Positions 18,303 through 24,785 of a DNA stretch of 24,785 nucleotides are shown piece after piece. This DNA is from Chromera velia (Eukaryota > Sar > Chromeraceae). Position 1 is the stretch's first letter. Every line of letters begins with the position of its first letter. The notes below the pieces were generated by a model. The model saw nothing but the letters and a program-made list of their open reading frames with translations, was not told the origin of the DNA and ran no database searches. Location: contig JAHBMJ010000526.1 of NCBI GenBank assembly GCA_018398765.1, forward strand, positions 21,368-46,152, read 5' to 3'. The position numbers were made by a program, and so were the translations under genes.

Positions 18303-20899
18303 GTATGTTGCACTGAGGGGGGAAATGCTATTCTTACAGAATTGGCCGGGTGATATGGTTTGTTATCAGTCCGGCCGGTGGCAATGATTGGTACATGGTA
18401 TCGCTACGGAAGCCCCACGCGAGATTCGTCGCTGTTTCTCTTCGTCTCTGCGCAAGCGCCCTCTGGCAGGGAGGGATTCACGCTCATTCAGAAGAAACGC
18501 GGACAAACAGGGACAATGGAGTCGTACAGCCAGGAGGTTCCCGGGTCATCGGAGAGGAAACGGTCGATGTTATTAATTGTCGATTTCAGAAGCTTCGAGG
18601 AAGCAGTCAGACGAGAGAAGTGACGCAATCATCAAGGAGCCGCCAGCGCGCTCAAACTTTAAGTGGTGAACCTGCGCTTCGCAAACAGACTGAGTCCATT
18701 CGGAGTCTCTTTTTTCTTCTCTCTTGGCTCTACCATTGTTTCCCAAGACCGGAAAACCCAAATGCGGTCAGATGAAAGCAAAGAAAAAAAAAAAGGCTGT
18801 TAAACTCAAAGAGGCCCGTTTGAGCGGAGTTACGAAAACAAAAAGCAAACGTAAAAAGTGTCAATATGATTGTAAACAAACGTGTTTGTTTTTGTCCCCC
18901 TTTCTAGCTTCCCTCTTCTTCCCTCTGTTCGACCGATAATACGCATTTAGGGCAGTCTCTCTTCAATGACAAAAGACGACAAAAGCAGAGAGAGGTCCAA
19001 AGAAGCTGCCGTCAGCTCATGATTTAAGTTGTCACAAAATAAAAAGTACAGCTACACATATTTGCTTCAGGTCACGTAAAGAAAGAAAGCAGGAGAAAGA
19101 AAAGAAAAAAAACCCTGCATGCATGCCGGTTGCACTTCTGAATAGAACGTACAATTTTGTACCTGAATTTCCTCCATCTCGATCGATATCTCCTTTCCTC
19201 CATCGTTCCTTTTCCACCATGATGACTTCCCGTCAAGAGGCAAGGAGAACAGATAGAAGAACACGCAAAAAGAATCCTTCCTTTCCCTAGCTTTTCCCGG
19301 CCCCTTCAGTCGATGCCTTGCTTTCGCTTTCGCCCGTCCCATGCAGCTTCAAAAAAAGTTCCCTGCCTGCAGGCCCGTCTGCTTTTTCTTAATTGGATGC
19401 ATTCTCTCCCCTCAAGCTTGTCGCTCACTTTTTCCTGTATGTCGTCCTTTTCCCTACTGTTCCCCTCTCTTCACTTCCGTTCCCTTCCCTTCCCGTTCCC
19501 TTTCCTTCCGATGAGCGCGCGTAAAGGAAAAAAACAAGCAATTCATTCTCCAGCAGTCACTGTGTCTATTTCTCAAAAAGACTCCGCCAGAATTAAGTGA
19601 AGAGGCCGGCCCTCTCTTCATTCTCTTCCATCTCCCCCCCCCGTCCCCCCCGCCCTCACACATACATCCAATCAATCTAAAGACGAAAGAAAAGGGGACC
19701 ACCGTTCCATCACCCCCCAATCCTATGCAGCTTCCTTCCGTCCTCCCTCCCAACCATCTTCGTTGCATGAAAGTTTCAGGCAACACGGCCGCACCAGAGA
19801 GAGAAAGAAAATTGAAATTTCATGCATGCACAGAAAAACAAGTTGCCTTTCGTTCCTCCCTGCCAGCTCCAGCCAGCTCCCGTTCTGTCCCCTCGAAGCA
19901 AAATCGGGATCGCCTCTATGGTCATAGCTGCCAGTTCTGTTTTACAGTTCCATCGAGTGCCTGATCGATCGATTGATCCGCAGTCTACATGCATGAGTCT
20001 CTGCATGGGCCATCGTCTATTCTCCTTCTCACTTCCTTTGTTTATCTGGTGTGTCTTCTTTGTGCGATGCCCAGCTGTTGTGCGACGCGAACATCAAGTC
20101 CGCTTGCAAGAAAAAGTGGTGACGTAAAGGAGTACAGCTAAAGCAAGTAATGCTAAAGGCATGCCCAGAGAGGTCCCATCTTTAAAGATACAACAAGAAA
20201 AAAAGAGTGGCCAAATCCTTCATTTATTTTCTTTATGGGACTGGCTGGCAGATGTGCTTTGACGCCGCTACCGCCCGCACAGACAGAAACTTGATTGGTC
20301 CGCCCCGGGCCGCTTCTTTGGTTCGCTGGCACTTCATTTGTGTTTTCTTTTTCTTCTTTCGCAATTTGATTTTTCAGGGGCTTTCAACAAAAGAGAAACA
20401 AAGAGTGCATGAAACAAACAAAGTCGTTGATGAAAAACGACGGAAGTGGAGAAAGGAAATGGAGCAACAACAGCAACAGCGTACCGAGTAGAGAGAAAGG
20501 GCATAAAAGGACGCAAACAAGGCCAAAGCCATGATCGTAAGAAAAGATCCAGACCCGTGCACATTCAGGCCCCTCCCCCTCCCCTCCAATCCCATGCGTG
20601 TAAGAAGAAAATCCCATCCAAGGCATGCATCCCTCATTTGGTCAACCCTTCGAGAAGATCGAGGGAACATGGATCCATTCGAAGTCGATCGATGGAAGGA
20701 ACAACAATCCGGCCATGGCAACCGGATGCTAAAAGTCCAAGGCAAGATCGAAAGAGGAAAGAGCGTGAAATTGAACTTTTTCTCTCTTTGTTTACTAGCT
20801 TTGTTTATTCCTTTTTTCTTTCCCTACGATCTCCTTCTTTTGCCTCCCCGGACGGGAAAAAAACCCCACCCCCCCGTGCCGCTCCTGCATGCACGATCG
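18303..20899. other. Long stretch without a defensible gene; pyrimidine/purine-rich tracts
   Basis: Frames such as 18350-18775, 18360-18623 and 20446-21076 (plus) show no family motif, splice logic or conserved segment. From about 19270 to 19640 the plus strand is a long C/T-rich tract, with a TTCCC-type run near 19480-19510 that could form triplex DNA. TGCATGCA occurs at 19116, 19823 and 20886. The last 900 bases may be 3' flank of the coiled-coil gene. Confidence 0.5.
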
Positions 20900-23715
20900 T
20901 TACCCCCTCCCGATATTTCCCCGGCCACCCCCCCTCAGTTCCTCGAAGCGCTTTCTGTACATTTTCAGCTCAACTGTCTGGTCTTCGAACAGCTGCGCCT
21001 GGTGTTCGAGGAGTTCCCTCAAAGCAGAAACCAGCTGCATCATGCGCAAACGCAGACACGACCAGAGGATAAATGAATAGAACTCAAAGTGGAACAATAT
21101 CATCTTGTTTGCAAATTTAGTTGCTCCTCCAACCTCCAATCCGCCTGTATCTCACACACAAGAGGATTCAGACATGTTGCATTCACTAACGGTGCACCCC
21201 ATTTTGTTTGTGTTCCCAATTTTTTCTCTTTTCTGATGGGAGAAGGGGGGGGCAAAAGAAGAAAAAAGAATTGAGGAGCCCACTCACTGACCCCAGTTTT
21301 TTCCTCCAAGTGCCGGTCCCTCTCAGCGAGGTTCTTCCGTAATGATGCCAACTGCGCACCTGTCTGAAGTGCTTGGTGGCTGAAATTTTGAAGCTGTCTG
21401 CGAAGCTCTCGGTTTTCAGTGAAGGCTCGCAGAATTTGTTGCTCGCGGTCTTGCATTTCTTTTTCGACTTTCGCTTTTGCCTCCCGGAGGGTGGCTTCGA
21501 CCTCCTCTCTCTGCGCTTTGAACTGCTTCCACTTTTGACAGAAAGTCTCTGCCTTCTCCCTTTCGTGCTGCAACAAGTCACGCGCTTTTTCCAGGTCTCG
21601 GTTCATCTCAGCAGGACTGTTAGCGGTCTCCGCTTCTTTCTGCTGCAGACGGCAGATTTCACTTTCTTTTTCCTTTGCAGTGCAGAGGGCTGCCTCCTGC
21701 ATTTCTGTAAGTTTGCTTTCGAGACAGTCTCTACTCTGGAGCAATCGGTGCTCTGCGGACGCATACTCAGCATTCTTTTTCTCTGCTACTGAGAGGCGAG
21801 TTTGGAGCTCTTCTTTCTCCTGTCTTTCCTTGTCGACTGCCGTTTCTGCCTCCTCCTTCTCCTTCCGCAGGGTTGCTAGGCCTTGCTCCTTCTCTGTTTT
21901 CAAAATCTCTTGCTCTGCGTACAAACTCTCACAGAGGGACCCTGCTGCCTCCTTCTCCTTCTTCCATCTTTCTCTGTCCTCACACAGCACCTCTGCCCTC
22001 TCCCTTTCCAACTCCAACTGCTCCTCTACTTCCCGCATTTTGTGCTCGAAGTCTCGACGCATTTCGGTAAGACGATCGGAAGACACACCAGATCGAATTT
22101 CTTCCTGCTGGAAGTACTGCAAGAGAAAGGAGAGCACACGTAAAATTAAGACATGAAGGAAAGGATGCTTTGCGAAAGGCAACGGATCGATGTACACATA
22201 CAGAACAGAGAAAGAGCAAGTGTCATTGTCAAGATCATGCAGATCAGATCAGATCAGGTCAAAGCAATAACTGAGAGAGATCACGAAGAACAGATTGTTA
22301 CACAAGATCCAGAAAGTGATTCAGAATGAAACAAAAAATGCCTCTGGAGAAGGACATAGGAAAGGCAAAAAGACGTACAAGGAAGCATGCAAAAGAAAGA
22401 TGAATGAGACGCAAGACTCAGTCGAAGGAACAGATGAAAAGAAGCAAACACTCACCTGGTACTCTGAGATTTTGCTTTCTTGAAAGCCGGCTTGCACACC
22501 CTTTCTCCCTTCATCTCCTGACACCTGATGTGCCTCATTCAGTGCAGCCTTCGGAATGGCCTCCTCCGTCTGAGAAGAGCTTTCTCCCCCACAGCCATCG
22601 CCTCTTGGCGGGGATGGCGGAGAATCAAGATGGACCTGACGGCAGGCATCGAGGTTTTCTGTGTTTTTCTGAAACTCCCTGGAGGAGATTGGCATTTCTC
22701 TCCCACCTTCTTCTGTATCTGAATGATCTGGAGAGCGTGGGGAATGGGAAAACGTTCCATTGATTTCATTTTGGAAATCATTCTGTGTTGCTGCTACTGT
22801 ATTGGGAGATTCTAATTCTTCATGCAGCTGGAATGTGCTGTTTTCAGTCATGGAGAAAAGCGGGAATGAAGCTATGATCGGTGTGTCTCTGCTGCCGCGT
22901 TTCCAACGACGATGGGAGTCCCTTTCTGCCCTGAGCAGATCACGCTCTGCGTACAGAACCTCGCACTCCTTCTTCCACCTTTCTCTATCTTCACACAGCA
23001 CCTCTGCCCTCTCCCTTTCCAACTCCAACTGCTCCTCCAGTTCCCGCATTTTGTCCTCGAAGTCTCTACGCATCTCGGCGAGACGGTTGTAGAGTCCTGT
23101 CTCTCTGTCGGGATTCTTGGGCTCTTTCTCAGGCTCCCACAAAGGGTTTGATTTGTATGTCCATCCTCCCTCTTGGGGGGGCAAAGAAGACCAATCAGTC
23201 ACTGTGACCACCTCCCCATCCTCCTTGAAGTTCGCCCAATAGTCTCCCGGGCAACCCTCAAACCAGTCGTCGGAACTTGACTCGGCCTCCTCCTCTCTCT
23301 GCTGGAGACTGGAGTCTGGAAGGGCAATCGGATCATGGGCTGGGAGGGGGAAGGCAGCAGTTGGTGCAGTCACTGCGTCTGTGCTGAGGCTCAGGGGCTC
23401 GTCTGTCTGTGTCCCTGTGTGTGTCTCCTCTGAATCCCCTTGAAGTCCCTCAAGGCCGAAAGAAGACTGCTCTTGAGAGGCTTCGGCACTGTTGGCAGTG
23501 GGAGTGTGAGACTCACTGCAGAGAATAGGGGACACATTCATACAAAATTCTTAATGAAGGGAGAACTGAGTGCAGCAAAAGATCAACAGAAAAACCTCGA
23601 AATTTTCAAGATCACGAAGTAAGGTAGGCAACTCCTTGCTGAGCGAATCACGGAACAGCATCAACAGGCACGCGCACCCAGTTCAACCTGGTTAAGCTTG
23701 ACAAGCCCATCACTT

Positions 23716-23747
<32 letters not shown>

Positions 23748-23782
23748 CCCCACACGCACACCCACCCACCCACACTCACTCA

Positions 23783-23818
<36 letters not shown>

Positions 23819-24239
23819 CCACTAGTAAAGGCCTTGAAGCCGAAGGATACCAATTGACCAAAAAAAGGGCAGGTTCAGCGATAACTGACTGTGTCGTGGG
23901 GAGTGCGCATTCTTCGAGGATGAAAATGTCGTCCTCCACAGACTGTTTGAGTGAGTGATATTCTCTGTAAAATTCCCTCACATTGATTCTCCTGTACTGT
24001 TCGAACGTGAGGCTCCCCAGGTTGTTCTCAAATTTCATCACATTCGCAATCACTTCTGGCAGCGGAGTGGGAAGGGGGAGCCCAAAAGCATCTGCCCTCT
24101 CCTTCAATTCATTCACCAATCCCAGAAGTTCTGGAATTTCTCTCTGTTGCAAGTACTGCTCGTGTTTCCTGCGCAGTATCGAAGTCGCGGATCTGGAGGT
24201 AGACGGAACCAATTGTGATGGAACGTCCGACTCCATCAT
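20900..24239 (-). CDS. Coiled-coil protein, four exons, with internal duplication
   Basis: Exons 24239-23890, 23515-22456, 22116-21292 and 21034-20900 join in frame (donors GTCAGT, GTGAGT, GTCAGT; acceptors CTGCAG, TTGCAG, ATGCAG) to give 789 residues. Residues 1-117 are helical; YLQQREIPELLGLVNEL recalls the RIIa/DPY-30 dimerisation motif, though this is a weak match. Residues 118-260 are acidic, Ser/Thr-rich and low in complexity. Coiled coil starts near 265 (AEMRRDFEDKMRELEEQLEL), pauses, and then fills exon 3 (471-745). There a near copy appears (TEMRRDFEHKMREVEEQLEL), followed by long Glu/Lys/Arg/Gln heptads. The last exon continues the helix (LVSALRELLEHQAQLFEDQT) and ends in a Gly-rich tip. 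No motor, kinase or enzyme motif is present. A structural or cytoskeletal role is an inference; identity is unknown. Confidence 0.8.
21955..22074 (-). repeat. Internal duplication in the coiled-coil gene, exon 3 copy
   Basis: About 120 bases align to 22966-23085 (offset 1011) with few differences. They encode MRRDFE-KMRE-EEQLELERER followed by AEVLCEDRERWKKE in both exons. Confidence 0.85.
22966..23085 (-). repeat. Internal duplication in the coiled-coil gene, exon 2 copy
   Basis: Partner of 21955-22074; the two copies lie in different exons, separated by intron 22117-22455. Confidence 0.85.
23717..23746 (+). repeat. (CA)n microsatellite in intron 1 of the coiled-coil gene
   Basis: A CA run followed by further CA and GA runs up to about 23818, all within intron 23516-23889. 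A similar CA/GA block lies at 13864-13900 in intron 6 of MSRA, next to exon 6. Confidence 0.9.
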
Positions 24240-24785
24240 GGCAGACGCTTGTTTCTCGCTTACTCACACAACACACAGAACAGCCGAAGAAGAAGAAGCA
24301 CAAAAGAGGTATCTGGCCAAAGATAGTCTGATCGTGTGTTGCTTTGCAAATCCTAACGCCTTAAATTGTTGTGTTGGCGCTAGCTTGGTGACTTCCAATT
24401 CAAGAAAAAGTTGGCTGACGTTGGAAGACGTGTCAAGGACACATGGATGAGAACCTACAAGCTTCAGGCTGTCAGATGCAGTGTTGTTGTCATACACTGT
24501 TGCATGCAATATATACCAATACAGTAAAAAATTAAAAAAATATATATATATACCGTGCATGTCGTATATGGCAAAGGCCGCAAGCGCGCGTGCTCATCTG
24601 TGTGACAGCGTATCGATCCGTCGTGCGTGTCTGTCTGTCTGTCTGTCTGTCTGTCTGCGGCAGCAGAGCTCCTTGCGAGCGAAGCAGGTCAGTGCAGGAT
24701 CAACAAAGCAGGCAGAGAGACGAAGTGAGCGAGACACTGCCCGAGCGAAGGAGTGCAGAGGGCTCCGCCGCAAGGGAGTCACAAT
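24240..24785. other. 5' flank of the coiled-coil gene
   Basis: No gene is supported. It holds an AT run (about 24525-24552), a TGCATGCA octamer (24501-24508) and a (TCTG)n run. Short frames here derive from the repeat. Confidence 0.55.
24629..24657 (+). repeat. (TCTG)n tetranucleotide microsatellite
   Basis: About seven GTCT units in a row. Confidence 0.95.

Noticed and set aside
20446-21076. Plus-strand frames of 181-208 residues
   Set aside because: Low-complexity Lys/Arg and Ser/Pro content; the right part overlaps the real last exon of the coiled-coil gene in antisense.
21680-22156. Plus-strand Ser/Cys/Leu-rich frame
   Set aside because: It is the antisense shadow of Glu/Lys-rich coiled-coil codons.
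1-24785. tRNA or rRNA genes
   Set aside because: I looked for T-loop-like GTTCGA motifs with matching acceptor stems and found none that fold; no rRNA-like stretch was seen.

Overview
The window looks like nuclear DNA from a protist alga, most likely a chromerid such as Chromera velia. This is an inference, not a database match. Supporting signs are short spliced exons, a methionine sulfoxide reductase whose leader looks like a complex-plastid targeting presequence, an ISXO2/Merlin-type transposase, Cys-His mini-finger repeat proteins with a C-terminal HNH domain, ankyrin and coiled-coil genes, AT-rich spacers between GC-richer genes, and many TGCATGCA palindromes (a motif bound by apicomplexan AP2 factors).

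Layout, left to right. The 5' part of the 26S proteasome ATPase gene RPT3 runs leftward off the window (1-1526, minus, three exons seen). An AT-rich spacer with a strong palindrome follows (1527-2646). Next is an ISXO2/Merlin-like DDE transposase with one purine-tract intron (2647-4670, minus). On the plus strand lie a frameshifted ankyrin fragment (4957-5171) and a HET/TIR-like 'SYxW-HPDP...RGW' protein broken by one TAG or carrying a 90-nt intron (5363-6754). A long AT-rich spacer contains a 597-bp non-coding element bounded by 26-bp perfect inverted repeats with internal TA (7329-7925). Two neighbouring minus-strand genes each carry arrays of an 18-residue CxHGRxRxxCxxCGG repeat and a C-terminal HNH nuclease domain (8160-9557 and 9912-11267). 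Their HNH segments are about 97% identical in DNA, and the upstream gene has an in-frame TAA exactly at the edge of that block.

After another AT-rich spacer comes a seven-exon MSRA gene (13140-16331, minus); one of its 5' splice sites lies inside a 12-bp-arm hairpin. The stretch 16332-20899 holds no gene I can defend, but it contains duplicated 56-bp and about 100-bp sequences and long pyrimidine tracts. The right end holds a four-exon coiled-coil gene with an internal duplication (20900-24239, minus).

The genes do not form an obvious pathway: they are housekeeping genes (RPT3, MSRA) mixed with mobile or expanded families. Twelve introns could be placed by reading-frame and protein continuity. 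They share an unusual donor preference (GTC at positions +1 to +3 in 8 of 12) and an acceptor preference for TGCAG (10 of 12).
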